Origin: Aphrophora alni
Taxonomy: Eukaryota; Arthropoda; Insecta; Hemiptera; Aphrophoridae
DNA: 64,000 nucleotides
Direction of reading: 5' to 3'
Assembly (NCBI GenBank): GCA_963513935.1
Contig: OY740768.1
Location: forward strand, 46,409,142 to 46,473,141
Shown here: positions 1 to 12,689 of the stretch, in pieces
Layout of the letters: every line of letters begins with the position of its first letter
Numbering within the stretch: the first letter of the stretch is position 1
The notes under the pieces: generated by a model
The model's input: only the letters and a program-made list of their open reading frames with translations
What the model was told of the DNA's origin: nothing
Databases searched by the model: none
Made by a program: the position numbers and the translations under genes

Positions 1-2100
1 GTATAAGGTGATCCTGTTTAAGAGGGTTTTTACATAATATTAAGCTACTTAACAATTGTTATATTATATGTTATGCGGAAAACTAATAGATAGGCTATCA
101 TTGACTTTTATTAAAATTGAAATTGTGAGCATTTTAAGCCAAAAATCCTGGAAATAGCTTAAAATTTGGCTAAGATAATTGTTTGACTATAACCTACGGA
201 AAGAGGAGTTTTTGAGGAAAACGCGGTTAAAGTTAGGTAAAATAAACTTAATTTAACATATTTAAGCAACTAAAATAATTAACAGAAATATTATTTTGTT
301 TGTCCTTTATAAAAAATAAGATAATAAACAAACAAAAATAAAGAAATAAAATAAAATTAACTCAAGTAAGTATTACAAATTCAGTGCTTGCGCTTAACCG
401 TGCATGAAAGTTTAGCTCAGGATCTTCAAGATTGTTGTAATCTTCAGGATAGATACTTGGGAACAGGACATATCAAATCAAAATAGAATCATTAATTATT
501 AATATATTTTTTAAACTGATTAATGTTATCAATTAAAAGAGAGTATTTGTGGGTGAAAATGACCTTAGTTTTTTTTCTATGAAAGAATAGGTACCAAATG
601 CCAGAGAATGGTTTATTTTTAGCACATTGTACTTTTTGCCTAAACTAATCGTAGTTCTTTAAAAAGACTAGAGTTCAGGAGAGACCAATTTCTGAAGTTA
701 TTTTTTTTTTCACTAGGAAAAGGTACCGACTGTCCCTCCCATGTTAACTCCATAACGACATTGGTACCTTTCTATAACAATGAAGAACCTTCACAAAAAC
801 TAAGTTTCAATACTTATTTATGGCCTTTTTAAAACAAATGTATGGTAGAAGAGAAGTTTATTAATGGAAATTCGCCAACAACTAAAAATGGACAAAACTG
901 AACCTCATGTTTTCGACAAATGATTAATTTTCCGCATCAAATATATTATTGAAAACTATTGAGATCGTGTAATTCTATTACTGTCCGTTTGCAACTTCGC
1001 AGAGAGTCGACATGCTACTTCCTAAAAGCTCCAAGACACTTGATGAAATCCAATCGTCAAATCAATTATTCCAATCTAACAATGCATAGTGTACCACAAA
1101 GGAATCTATGTTCACTATTTGGTTTTGATAAGCTGACTGTGGGATTGATGGATCGGCCATGTTTTGACTGTATATATTTTATGCTTTCGGCGAACAAAAT
1201 ACAGCTTATAGTGACTTTAAACTTACAAAAAATAAATAAAAGAATTTAATATTTGCGAATTATAATTTAGTATTTCTACAATAAAAAATGTTTTATGAGA
1301 CTCATCTTAAAATCATTAATGTTATTATGTAAATTAACATTTTTACATAATTTATTATATTATGTACAACGTGTATAATATGTATTATACAACATATTTT
1401 ATTTTATAAATACGTACTTTTTACATTACCTATTTATATTATTTATACTTACTACCTAACATTAACTGAATGTTTTACTAATATAATATAACAAATCAAT
1501 AATATAAGCCTTACTAATTATATTAAATTTATTGAGAATTTTATGGATTTTATAATTTACTTGATCGTGTGTCAATCCCAAATCTACAAAAATGGTGGAC
1601 GAACGTTCATTCGATTGTATGATTTGACCTTCGGTTGAAATGACGATTGGACTTTATTGTGTGCCTTGGGCTTAGCCTTACACTTTCTACGTATAGTTTG
1701 GAGCAATAATCTCCCTTCCTTGATAAGTTGGCAACTTTATCATATCTACGAGTAAAATATCGTGTGAGCTATCCAAGGCTGCGCATTATCTCATTAAAGA
1801 TTGCATTTATGGGGAAAAAACATGTGTAAAAACAAAGCGACTTAGGGTTCGCACTCATATAAGGACAGTTTTTTTTTTTAAGTCGAATCTTTTAAGGGCA
1901 GTTTAAAATGTAACAAATATTAAGAAAATTAAAACAGAAATTGTCAATAGATATTACGACTTTCCGAAATATGTAGAAAATGTCAATAGAACTCTGATCA
2001 TATATTACAACAATATAAATACGAAAATGTAATCACGTATTATAAATATGGACTTTAAAGTATAGTTAAATAAAGTTTAATTTTAACAGTGACATATGCA
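1..2100. other. AT-rich stretch without a supported gene
   Basis: The sequence is AT-rich with scattered homopolymers. The longest open frame (959-1249, plus) has no recognisable motif, no good start context and no splice structure, so I do not call it a gene. I see no RNA gene or transposon termini here. Confidence 0.6.
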
Positions 2101-2102
2101 GC

Positions 2103-5100
2103 ATTACTTATAACTGGAATAAAATACGAGCTAATGGTACCGTGATAATCTACATATTAATTTTAACTGGAATAACATACGAGCTAAAGTAACTGTGATA
2201 ATCTACATATTAGGCCTACTTATAACTGGAATAAAATACAAGCTAAAGGTACCGTGATAATCTACATATTAATTATAACTGGAATAAAATACAAGCTAAT
2301 GGTACCGTGATAATCTACATATTAATTATAACTGGAATAACATACGAGCTAAAGTTACTGTGATAATCTACATATTAGGCCTACTTATAACTGGAATAAA
2401 ATACAAGCTAAAGGTACCGTGATAATCTAGATAATTATTATAACTGGAATAAAATACGAGCTAAAGTTACCGTGATAATCTACATATTAATTATAACTGG
2501 AATAAAATACAAGCTAAAGGTACCGTGATAATCTACATATTAATTATAACTGGAATAAAATACGAGCTAATGGTACCGTGATAATCTACATATTAATTAT
2601 AACTGGAATAACATACGAGCTAAAGTTACTGTGATAATCTACATATTAATTATAACTGGAATAAAATACAAGCTAATGGTACCGTGATAATCTACATATT
2701 AATTATAACTGGAATAACATACGAGCTAAAGTTACTGTGATAATCTACATATTAATTATAACTGGAATAAAATACAAGCTAATGGTACCGTGATAATCTA
2801 CATATTAATTATAACTGGAATAAAATACAAGCTAATGTTACCGTGATAATCTACATATTAATTATAACTGGAATAAAATACAACCTAATGGTACCGTGAT
2901 AATCTACATATTAATTATAACTGGAATAAAATACAAGCTAATGGTACCGTGATAATCTACATATTAATTATAACTGGAATAAAATACGAGCTAAAGTTAC
3001 CGTGATAATCTACATATTAATTATAACTGGAATAAAATACGAGCTAATGGTACCGTGATAATCTACATATTAATTATAACTGGAATAAAATACAAGCTAA
3101 TGGTACCGTGATAATCTACATATTAATTATAACTGGAATAAAATACGAGCTAATGGTACCGTGATAATCTACATATTAATTATAACTGGAATAAAATACA
3201 AGCTAATGGTACCGTGATAATCTACATATTAATTATAACTGGAATAAAATACGAGCTAATGGTACCGTGATAATCTACATATTAATTATAACTGGAATAA
3301 CATACGAGCTAAAGTTACTGTGATAATCTACATATTAATTATAACTGGAATAAAATACAAGCTAAAGTTACCGTGATAATCTACATATTAATTATAACTG
3401 GAATAAAATACAAGCTAAAGTTACTGTGATAATCTACATATTAATTATAACTGGAATAAAATACGAGCTAAAGTTACCGTGATAATCTACATATTAATTA
3501 TAACTGGAATAAAATACAAGCTAAAGGTACCGTGATAATCTACATATTAATTATAACTGGAATAACATACGAGCTAAAGTTACTGTGATAATCTACATAT
3601 TAATTATAACTGGAATAAAATACAAGCTAATGGTACCGTGATAATCTACATATTAATTATAACTGGAATAACATACGAGCTAAAGTTACCGTGATAATCT
3701 ACATATTAATTATAACTGGAATAAAATACAAGCTAATGGTACCGTGATAATCTACATATTAATTATAACTGGAATAAAATACGAGCTAATGGTACCGTGA
3801 TAATCTACATATTAATTATAACTGGAATAACATACGAGCTAAAGTTACTGTGATAATCTACATATTAATTATAACTGGAATAAAATACGAGCTAATGGTA
3901 CCGTGATAATCTACATATTAATTATAACTGGAATAACATACGAGCTAAAGTTACTGTGATAATCTACATATTAATTATAATTGGAATAAAATACAAGCTA
4001 AAGTTACCGTGATAATCTACATATTAATTATAACTGGAATAAAATACAAGCTAAAGTTACTGTGATAATCTACATATTAATTATAACTGGAATAAAATAC
4101 AAGCTAAAGGTACCGTGATAATCTACATATTAATTATAACTGGAATAACATACGAGCTAAAGTTACTGTGATAATCTACATATTAATTATAACTGGAATA
4201 AAATACAAGCTAATGGTACCGTGATAATCTACATATTAATTATAACATGAATAACATACGAGCTAAAGTTACCGTGATAATCTACATATTAATTATAACT
4301 GGAATAAAATACAAGCTAATGGTACCGTGATAATCTACATATTAATTATAACTGGAATAACATACGAGCTAAAGTTACTGTGATAATCTACATATTAATT
4401 ATAACTGGAATAAAATACAAGCTAAAGTTACCGTGATAATCTACATATTAATTATAACTGGAATAAAATACAAGCTAAAGTTACTGTGATAATCTACATA
4501 TTAATTATAACTGGAATAAAATACGAGCTAAAGTTACCGTGATAATCTACATATTAATTATAACTAGAATAAAATACAAGCTAAAGGTACAGTGATAATC
4601 TACATATTAATTATAACTGGAATAACATACGAGCTAAAGTTACCGTGATAATCTACATATTAATTATAACTGGAATAAAATACAAGCTAATGGTACCGTG
4701 ATAATCTACATATTAATTATAACTGGAATAACATACGAGCTAAAGTTACTGTGATAATCTACATATTAATTATAACTGGAATAAAATACAAGCTAAAGTT
4801 ACCGTGATAATCTACATATTAATTATAACTGGAATAAAATACAAGCTAAAGTTACTGTGATAATCTACATATTAATTATAACTGGAATAAAATACGAGCT
4901 AAAGTTACCGTGATAATCTACATATTAATTATAACTAGAATAAAATACAAGCTAAAGGTACAGTGATAATCTACATATTAATTATAACTGGAATAACATA
5001 CGAGCTAAAGTTACCGTGATAATCTACATATTAATTATAACTGGAATAAAATACGAGCTAATGGTACCGTGATAATCTACATATTAATTATAACTGGAAT

Positions 5101-6868
5101 AACATACGAGCTAAAGTTACTGTGATAATCTACATATTAATTATAACTGGAATAAAATACAAGCTAAAGTTACCGTGATAATCTACATATTAATTTTAAC
5201 TGGAATAACATACGAGCTAATGTTACTGTGATAATCTACATATTAATTATAACTGGAATAAAATACAAGCTCAAGGTACCGTGATAATCTACATATTAAT
5301 TATAACTGGAATAAAATACGAGCTAATGGTACCGTGATAATCTACATATTAATTATAACTGGAATAACATACGAGCTAAAGTTACTGTGTTAATCTACAT
5401 ATTAATTATAACTGGAATAAAATACAAGCTAAAGTTACCGTGATAATCTACATATTAATTTTAACTGGAATAACACACGAGCTAAAGTTACTGTGATAAT
5501 CTACATATTAATTATAACTGGAATAAAATACGAGCTCAAGGTACCGTGATAATCTACATATTAATTTTAACTGGAATAACATACGAGCTAAAGTTACTGT
5601 GATAATCTACATATTAATTATAACTGGAATGAAATACAAGCTAAAGGTACCGTGATAATCTACATATTAATTATAACTGGAATAAAATACAAGCTAAAGT
5701 TACCGTGATAATCTACATATTAATTATAACTGGAATAAAATACAAGCTAAAGTTACCGTGATAATCTACATATTAATTATAACTGGAATAAAATACAAGC
5801 TAAAGTTACCGTGATAATCTACATATTAATTATAACTGGAATAAAATACAAGCTAAAGGTACCGTGATAATCTACATATTAATTATAACTGGAATAAAAT
5901 ACAAGCTAAAGGCACCGTGATAATCTACATATTAATTATAACTGGAATAAAATACAAGCTAAAGGCACCGTGATAATCTACATATTAATTATAACTGGAA
6001 TAAAATACGAGCTAAAGTTACCGTGATAATCTACATATTAATTATAACTGGAATAAAATACAAGCTAAAGGTGCCGTGATAATCTACATATTAACTATAA
6101 CTGGAATAAAATACAAGCTAAAGTTACTGTGATAATCTACATATTACTTATAACTGGAATAAAATACAAGCTAAAGGCACCGTGATAATCTACATATTAA
6201 TTATAACTGGAATAAAATACGAGCTAAAGTTACCGTGATAATCTACATATTAATTATAACTGGAATAAAATACAAGCTAAAGGTGCCGTGATAATCTACA
6301 TATTAACTATAACTGGAATAAAATACAAGCTAAAGGTACCGTGATAATCTACATATTAATTATAACTGGAATAAAATACAAGCTAAAGGTGCCGTGATAA
6401 TCTACATATTAATTATAACTGGAATAAAATACAAGCTAAAGGTACCGTGATAATCTACATATTAATTATAACTGGAATAAAATACAAGCTAAAGGTGCCG
6501 TGATAATCTACATATTAACTATAACTAGAATAAAATACAAGCTAAAGGCACCGTGATAATCTACATATTAATTATAACTGGAATAAAATACGAGCTAAAG
6601 TTACCGTGATAATCTACATATTAATTATAACTGGAATAAAATACAAGCTAAAGGTGCCGTGATAATCTACATATTAACTATAACTGGAATAAAATACAAG
6701 CTAAAGGTACCGTGATAATCTATATAATAATTTTAACTGGAATAAGATACAAGCTCAAGGTACCGTGATAATCTATATAATAATTTTAACTGGAATAAGA
6801 TACAAGCTCAAGCAAGGTACCGTGATAATCTATATAATAATTTTAACTGGAATAAAATACAAGCTTAG
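2103..6868. repeat. 53-bp satellite array, about 90 units, with 7-unit higher-order structure
   Basis: About 90 head-to-tail units of 53 bp. Each unit contains AACTGGAATAA, a variable AATACRAGCTAA box, a GGTACC or GTTACC/GTTACT box, GTGATAATCTACATATTAA and a linker. Units fall into two main types (AAAATACAAG...GGTACC and AACATACGAG...GTTACT) that often alternate. The rare variant AACTAGAATAAAATACAAG...GGTACAG occurs at 4561 and again at 4932, exactly 371 bp (7 x 53) apart, with the flanking variants repeated in order, so seven units form a higher-order repeat. GGCACC and GGTGCC variants are confined to about 5900-6680. Early units (about 2210 and 2380) carry a 6-bp longer linker with AGGCCT. 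The last three or four units (6718-6868) are the most diverged, as expected at an array edge. No open frame is maintained. Confidence 0.97.
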
Positions 6869-6904
6869 GTTTAGTGAAGTCTCAATTTAAAGGGCTTTAG
6901 ATAT

Positions 6905-7735
6905 AGTTTTGCCTACATATTAATTTCTTTGTCACACAAGAATAAACATTCGTAATCAGAATAACTTCTAGTTTTATTTGATATTCTACTTATATTTCCA
7001 AAAATAACAATTTTCAACTCAATAGTTTTTGTCCCTTAACTACGCCAAGGTCATGTGTTTTTGTTATTGCTATATTTTTCCTATATGAGGGACAATACAA
7101 AGAATATAAATGCAAAGTTTGAAGTATATAGGATTTATAGTTTTTTCTGTGTTGACTTGTTGTGACTTACAGACACGCGCGTGTAATTATAAGGGTCCTT
7201 GGTTTACTTTAGGGCCATAATAATGACTATTGATATATTTGTCTCATATCTTACAAAAACTGCTTTTTAAAACTTATGCGCTAAGCATTTCTCATTGTGT
7301 GGTTAAATTAAGGTTTAGTCGTTATAGAAAAAACAATAATATATTATGATTTCGCACTATTATTTAATATCAAATACAAATAGTTTTTTCAGAATAGTAG
7401 GTCACGCCTTGTACAAGTTAGAGGCGAAGGGGGGGGACATGATATCTTACACTTTACATTTGGCCTAACGCCAACATATTAATTTATTCGTCATATAAAC
7501 ATACATATTCGTAATGAGAATAATTTCTAGTTTTATTCGATACTTCACATGTAATATTAAAAGTAAAAAAAATAATCAGCTCGATCCTTTAACTACTCCA
7601 AGGTCATTTATCATATATGTGGGACAATACAAAGAATATAAATACAAAATTTGAAATAAATCGTATTGTCTGTGTAAAGTATAGATAGATGGACAGACAC
7701 GCGCGTGAAATTATAAAGGGTTGTACTTACGGACC
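6905..7735. repeat. Two degenerate direct copies of a ~280-bp repeat
   Basis: Copies at about 6905-7200 and 7462-7735 share, in order, ACATATTAATTT, a TTCGTAAT...AGAATAA box, TTCTAGTTTTATT, CCAAGGTCAT, GGGACAATACAAAGAATATAAAT and GACAGACACGCGCGTG. They are separated by about 260 bp of unrelated AT-rich DNA. They are probably fragments of a dispersed element; no protein motif is visible. Confidence 0.8.
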
Positions 7736-7838
7736 CTAAAAATCAAAAGGAAAACGCAAAAATTTAGTTCAAGTAAAATATTTGTATATTATTACGTAAA
7801 ATGGTTTCTATGGTTTAGATGTTTTGATTAATAGCCTA

Positions 7839-7840
<2 letters not shown>

Positions 7841-7887
<47 letters not shown>
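7841..7887. repeat. 47-bp poly(T) tract
   Basis: An uninterrupted run of 47 T lies about 80 bp before the first Fam-A copies, which are in minus orientation. It could be the A-tail of a retroposed copy on the minus strand, or simple slippage. I found no target-site duplication to decide. Confidence 0.9.
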
Positions 7888-7893
<6 letters not shown>

Positions 7894-7969
7894 AATTCAC
7901 TCCGAGTATATTTGAATTCACTTTTGGAATTTCTTTATCCCTGTGCTAGAAGTAAACGGTCCGGCAGGA

Positions 7970-8120
7970 ACATATTAAACACAGGGTTGGCCATCCGAGG
8001 AACCCTGTACTCCTTTTTCCATCCAGTCTTGGGTTAGATCCCTCTCTTTCATTTTTCCTATCAGGAAAGACTAACTCTTATTTTCTTCCGAATCTGAAAC
8101 TGTTGGAGTATTCAACGCTG
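7970..8120 (-). repeat. Fam-A dispersed repeat, copy 1 (partial)
   Basis: Minus-orientation copy recognised by the reverse complement of the core boxes GACCTGATAGGAAAAATGAA, GATCTAACCCAAGACT and CGAATACTC. Fam-A is a 200-250 bp element present about 14 times in this window on both strands. It lacks a coding frame, and I see neither clear terminal inverted repeats nor a poly(A) tail. SINE or MITE are both possible. Confidence 0.75.
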
Positions 8121-8204
8121 TTAATACAAAGTAACCAATCAATATACGTAAGAAAAAGTGAATTCTTTAATTGATAAAGTAGAAATACCCTAGAGCAAGA
8201 ACAA

Positions 8205-8400
8205 CGACACTGGGTTACTACAGTGAGTACGGGCTTGGCTATCCCAAGGGTCCTTGCTGGATTTACATCTCTTTTCAAGTAGTCTCGTTCTTTCATTTTA
8301 CCTATCAAGTCTCTCCTGGCCAAATCACTTATCTTTCGACCCTGAAGCTATTGACGTTTTTCGCTTGTAAAGAACACGGAGAGAAGAAAAAACAATATTG
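8205..8400 (-). repeat. Fam-A dispersed repeat, copy 2
   Basis: A second minus copy directly beside the first. It retains the 3' box (ACGGGCTTGGCTATCCCAAG in plus reading), the ACCTATCAAGTCTCTC box and TTTCGACCCTGAAGCTATT. The outer end at 8360-8400 is diverged. The two adjacent copies may be a tandem insertion or a duplication. Confidence 0.75.
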
Positions 8401-8429
8401 GTCAACCTTCAAGGTTACTCTAGTGTGGT

Positions 8430-10228
8430 TAAATGGTATTGTTTTGTATACAAAAATGTAGAATAAAAGTAGAAAGTATAATACATTTTAATGTTACTAA
8501 AATAATACAAAATAAACACAGCAATAAGAAATAATAATTCTTAAGGACTTTCTTTCGCCAAAAATTAAAGACAAAGTGAATTAATTGTTGGTCACTTCCA
8601 TTCTAATGCAATTGACCATATGTTTATCTATGAGTTTGTATGTAGTTTTTAAAAAAAATATTTTTCATATCTGAACCACTAAAAATATCCCTGCGAACTA
8701 CTGGTAGCTCGCTATCGACTTTTGATGACTGCTGTTTTAGAGAATAGGAAGATAAATCGATATCGAAATTTGTGCTGAAGCATTAATTTTGAATGTACTG
8801 AATTAAAAAAGAAGTGATTTTGGGAGCCAGATTTCTAAAGGGAAATATCTAGTCGATTTCTTCTTATTTTTGTAATAACTACAAAATTGGGGTGTTTGCC
8901 ATTAAAAAAAAAGTTTTAATTTTCTCAATAACGGATACACCGATTTCGAACTATTATACAAAAAGTAGCTCCTAAGGTTTGTTTACATAAAACACCAACT
9001 CTTCCCCAATAAAGCTAAATTTGGAAGCTACTATACCTAATTAAACTACGATTCACGTACTATGCAAATACCAAAATTGAACCCTAACCACCGTCACAAG
9101 AAGATAAAGCAGCTGTCTCAGTTAAATAGTAATTAATGAGACCTATTTAATAACCATTAGACATTAACTTAATAGCCAAGCTCAGCTGGTTTCTTCAAGC
9201 CTCTTGTCTATTAGCTTTCATTTTACTTGATTGGCGTGGACTCGACGATAGCCTGTTGAAATACGTTTCACCCTTTACACACATTCAAGATGGGTTTGCT
9301 ACATATCTATTAAACCCTGTTATCAATCTCCTCCCTCTATTGGGGGAGATTTGTTGCTCATTATAGGTATATCTTTATTGGTCAAAAATGAACAATTTTT
9401 TGAAGACACATTGTTCTGTCGGTTATTCAACCTGACATGGATAATTTGTATCTTTCACTAGACTATAAGCCCTTATAGATTAAAAATATATCTATATTTT
9501 TTTTTTTTTTCAAAAACTTATACATTTTAAAACCTCCATTTCTATATCTCTACGCCTTAGAAAAATATGATTTTCCAAAAATATAATAGAAAAATGTGTA
9601 CGAAGTTTATGATGAGGCTCTTTACTCTGCCGTCATAGCTCTTTGTTATTTTTAGCTGATATCCAAGATGAAAATGCCATAGGCGTTGAGTACATTACCT
9701 ACGGATTGACACTTTCTGTTGGCAGAAAAAATCACTCATGTTCATTAAGGTCCATCACCTGATGTTGCCTCCCGTGTTGTATTTGTTTGCGTAGAAAAAA
9801 CCAATATTTACGGTTTCTGCGGATCGTTTCTACGTTGATCATTATATGTATCTGGACTGCAAATGTTTTAGGTGATGGAAAAAGATAATTTTTCGAGTAC
9901 TAATAGTTTTTTACTTTCAAATCTTCTTTTCTCTCAATACCAAAAGAAAAGTCACTATTAAATGGATGCTTAGTAGACCCTTAATGAGGATCTACACGAG
10001 CTTCATCTCTCTGTGAAATATTGATATAGCCAGACTGTTACTGATAGTATAAAGTGTGTTTCTTAGAGATCCATCATGCAAAAATAATATAGTTTTCTGC
10101 ACTTCTATACTGAGAAACAGTAGGCTGGACGAAGATGTCCACCTTTTTGGAATATCATTTCTCATTCATTATCATTATGCAGGAAGTACGGGAGCAGTAA
10201 ATTTGACTTGCGCTTATCCACACGTAGT
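8430..10228. other. No supported gene
   Basis: AT-rich DNA with short homopolymers (T13 near 9498). I checked both strands for exon borders and protein motifs and found nothing I can defend. Confidence 0.55.
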
Positions 10229-10350
10229 GAAAGATTCTTTATTCAGCGATGGACAGTGCGCAGTAGAAATCGAACAAAGAGTTTCTTTATTCAGCGATGG
10301 ATAGTCCGCATTAAGTAGGGATAAAACAAATAGTTTCTTTATTCAGCGAA
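10229..10350. repeat. Three short direct repeats, ~50-bp spacing
   Basis: The segment TTCTTTATTCAGCGAT recurs at 10235, 10283 and 10335 (spacing 48 and 52 bp), the first two followed by GGA(C/T)AGT and a CGCA/CGCATT box. A weaker fourth hit (AAATTCAGCGATT) follows near 10367. It is a small degenerate tandem repeat that keeps no open frame beyond the second unit. Confidence 0.7.
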
Positions 10351-10369
10351 CCAGTGATAGCGTTTATAA

Positions 10370-10995
10370 ATTCAGCGATTCAAGCAGGTTTTTATTTCGT
10401 TGGCAGAATGAAAACGGTAATTAGAAGGATTAGACGAATGTAAGCAGGAGAGGTTATACAAATGGTTCCCATAATTTAACACAATTTAAAAATATTTCAA
10501 ATATGTTTCACTAAGGTATGGTAAAAAGATGTAAGTTCCAACATGCAAGGTATTAAAATAAATGTATAAATTCGTTAATGTGTTGGCAGTCGAGGAAACG
10601 TCATAAGATAATTGGGTAATTTATAATAAAGATGAGACAATCTACAGACTACTTCAATGTGAGTAAAAGTATGCTTATATTAAAAGTATCACAGTTGCTA
10701 AATTTATCGCTCGGCTCAACATACCTAACATTTTTAGCTTATCTCCATTTCCTCTGACTCAGCAGTCCGTTACTAAAATCAACAGCTGCATCACTAAACA
10801 ACAGTGATGCTATGTTGAAATTGCTGGGTTCAGCGGTGTCAGCAATTACTGAATAGAGAAACTAGCCCTTGTGGTCTTTTAAAGCCTTTGACTGCATTTT
10901 ATCTACACTGAATGAATCATCAATAACTGAAGTCCTGCAGTGAATCTTTACGGCAAATAATAAAATCTTGGACACGACAACCCGCGCCACCTTGA
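10370..10995. other. No supported gene
   Basis: AT-rich DNA with no recognisable coding region, RNA gene or transposon end. Confidence 0.5.
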
Positions 10996-10997
10996 TC

Positions 10998-11340
10998 GTA
11001 ATACAGGGTGCTTCAAAAAAGACTTTGCAGCTTTTAAATTTATTCAGACTACCTACAGAGCTGGTTTTGGTGTCATTTTATAGCAAAATACATCCAAGTT
11101 TCTTTACCTTATAGTTCGGTAGGTTCATTTTGCAGACATCCCATCTGAAGTCCACGTCCCAAATGTGGAGCAGAATGTCAGGCGTAACTTCTTCAACTAC
11201 GGCGTAGATTCTTGCTCTGAGCTCAGCTAGAGAACCCGATAAAGATGGTTTATAAACTATATCCTTCGAGGTGACCATGCAATCGGCCCACGTCGACCTA
11301 ACCATGTACCTGGGAGGCGATTATTGGTGAATACCTATGG
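10998..11340 (-). pseudogene. Tc1/mariner-type transposase remnant, C-terminal end
   Basis: The minus-strand frame 11305-11078 reads KDIVYKPSLSGSLAELRARI, then a segment with VTPDILLHIWD and RWDVCKMN. This matches the known C-terminal layout of insect Tc1/mariner (IS630 superfamily) transposases: a KDIVY...L..L..RI segment followed by a VTPEML..W....R.DVC motif near the stop. About 70 bp after the stop the strand ends in a CAGGGTG-type terminal repeat (GGTGCTTCAAAAAAGAC at about 11007 in plus reading). Upstream, the region that should encode the last catalytic acidic residue (the PPRSPDLTPLD segment) is frameshifted and stopped, leaving only an SPPRY-like trace. It is therefore a 5'-truncated, inactive copy. 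FB1 inserted about 130 bp further upstream. I am sure of the family, less sure of the exact boundaries. Confidence 0.72.
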
Positions 11341-11473
11341 ATCGTCTTAATTAAATCCTTTTATCTCTGTCCTCATAAGGTTTTTCCGCGATCGACTGCT
11401 TATCTCTTTCTTTTATGGACAGTTTCTTTCTTTCTTTCTTTCTTGATAACCAACTTTTGCTTTCTTCTTGAAT

Positions 11474-11634
11474 TACAATCTTGTTGAGCACTGTGGTGAA
11501 ATTCACAATAACGATACGAATTTGCCCCTAACCACAATCACTAGAAACTTTAAAATAAAACACAATTAATCAGATAATTGTGTTTTATTTTAAAGTTTCT
11601 AGTGATTGAGGTTAGGGGCAAATTCGTATCGTTA
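11474..11634. mobile_element. Foldback element FB1 (short form)
   Basis: Left end TACAATCTTGTTGAGCAC, then arms of about 60 bp that are almost perfect reverse complements (left from 11502, right ending 11634) with nearly no loop. Flanks carry a 12-bp direct repeat with one mismatch (11462-11473 TTCTTCTTGAAT, 11635-11646 TTCTTCGTGAAT), read as a target-site duplication. The first ~30 bp on the left have no partner on the right, so the element is asymmetric. Same family as FB2 and FB3. Confidence 0.85.
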
Positions 11635-11649
11635 TTCTTCGTGAATGTT

Positions 11650-12185
11650 TTGGAGTTTTGATCGAAAACATTGGTTCGATAATAGAATTTGTCTCAGATT
11701 GGAATTTTTTGAAGGGCTGCTAAGTGAAACAGTTATTATTAATTTTATACGGCAATTTTGAATACTGTAGTTTTAAGACACTGATTTACAAAACTTAATA
11801 TCTGGAACATTTTTAGCTCTTACTTTAATGTCCAATAAAACATGTATTAACACAATCTATTAACTCAGCAATAATATGATAATGTATTCTTTGAACAGCT
11901 GTGAGCTGTTTACAATAAAAAAATATAGTTATAAATTCATGAGAATTGAATGCCCCCAGTTTTAGTCCGTTTTATTTTTTTGCGTATATTATGATATAGA
12001 GAAACTAATGAGATTGGTCAAAATACCGTTGGCGAGTTTTGGTGGAAATATTTATTGTGTATAGTGTTAGACAAACATAAATTGTATGGCAATTGTCAAA
12101 TTCGAATCTGTAACCTATAACAATCAAATTTAAACAACTATTCCTAAAACGTACAATTAATCCCGGAAAACAACTTGTGTAAAAT
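11650..12185. other. No supported gene
   Basis: AT-rich, with no coding or repeat signal I can name. Confidence 0.5.
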
Positions 12186-12188
12186 ACA

Positions 12189-12398
12189 CGAACTTGGGAT
12201 CCTGAAGGAAATTTGCTAGATTTACACCTTTTTCCATGGTTAGATCTCTCTCTCGTTTTTCATATCAGGTCTCTGTTGACCAACTCTTGTTATGTTATTT
12301 TCCGACCCTTGCACTATTAGATTATTATATCTTGCACTATATCCTTCCTTTTTTCTTATAAGGCGATTAAACCTAGAAGGTTTTTTTTGCCTTTAAGC
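12189..12398 (-). repeat. Fam-A dispersed repeat, copy 3
   Basis: A minus copy close to full length. In plus reading it runs CTTGGGATCCTG, GGTTAGATCTCTCTC, ATATCAGGTCTCTGTTGACC, TTTTCCGACCCTTGCACTAT and TTCTTATAAGGCGAT...ACCTAGAAGG, which covers both conserved ends of the family. Confidence 0.85.
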
Positions 12399-12689
12399 AT
12401 CTAGGAAAAAAAATACATAAATAGTCGCATGCTGAGTATTATCAGCAGGCTCATAGATGTTGCAGGAAGACCTCTTAAACTTTCAATATAATATTATTTT
12501 AGATGTACACAGAAGAAAAGTCAAAATACTCAATTTGTTTAAAACATCACGTTTGTTCAAATGAACAATAATTCTTACATCTTGTTTCTACAAACAAAAC
12601 ACCCTTTAGATCATCTACGTATTGCAATTACCCCATAAAACAATTCCATAATTTAAGCGGAATGAAAATATACCAAAGTTTGTTAATTT

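Noticed and set aside
959..1249. 96-codon open frame
   Set aside because: No motif, weak start context, no splice borders; expected length by chance in a window of this size.
2103..6868. CRISPR array
   Set aside because: The period is 53 bp with near-identical whole units and no unique spacers; the genome is eukaryotic.
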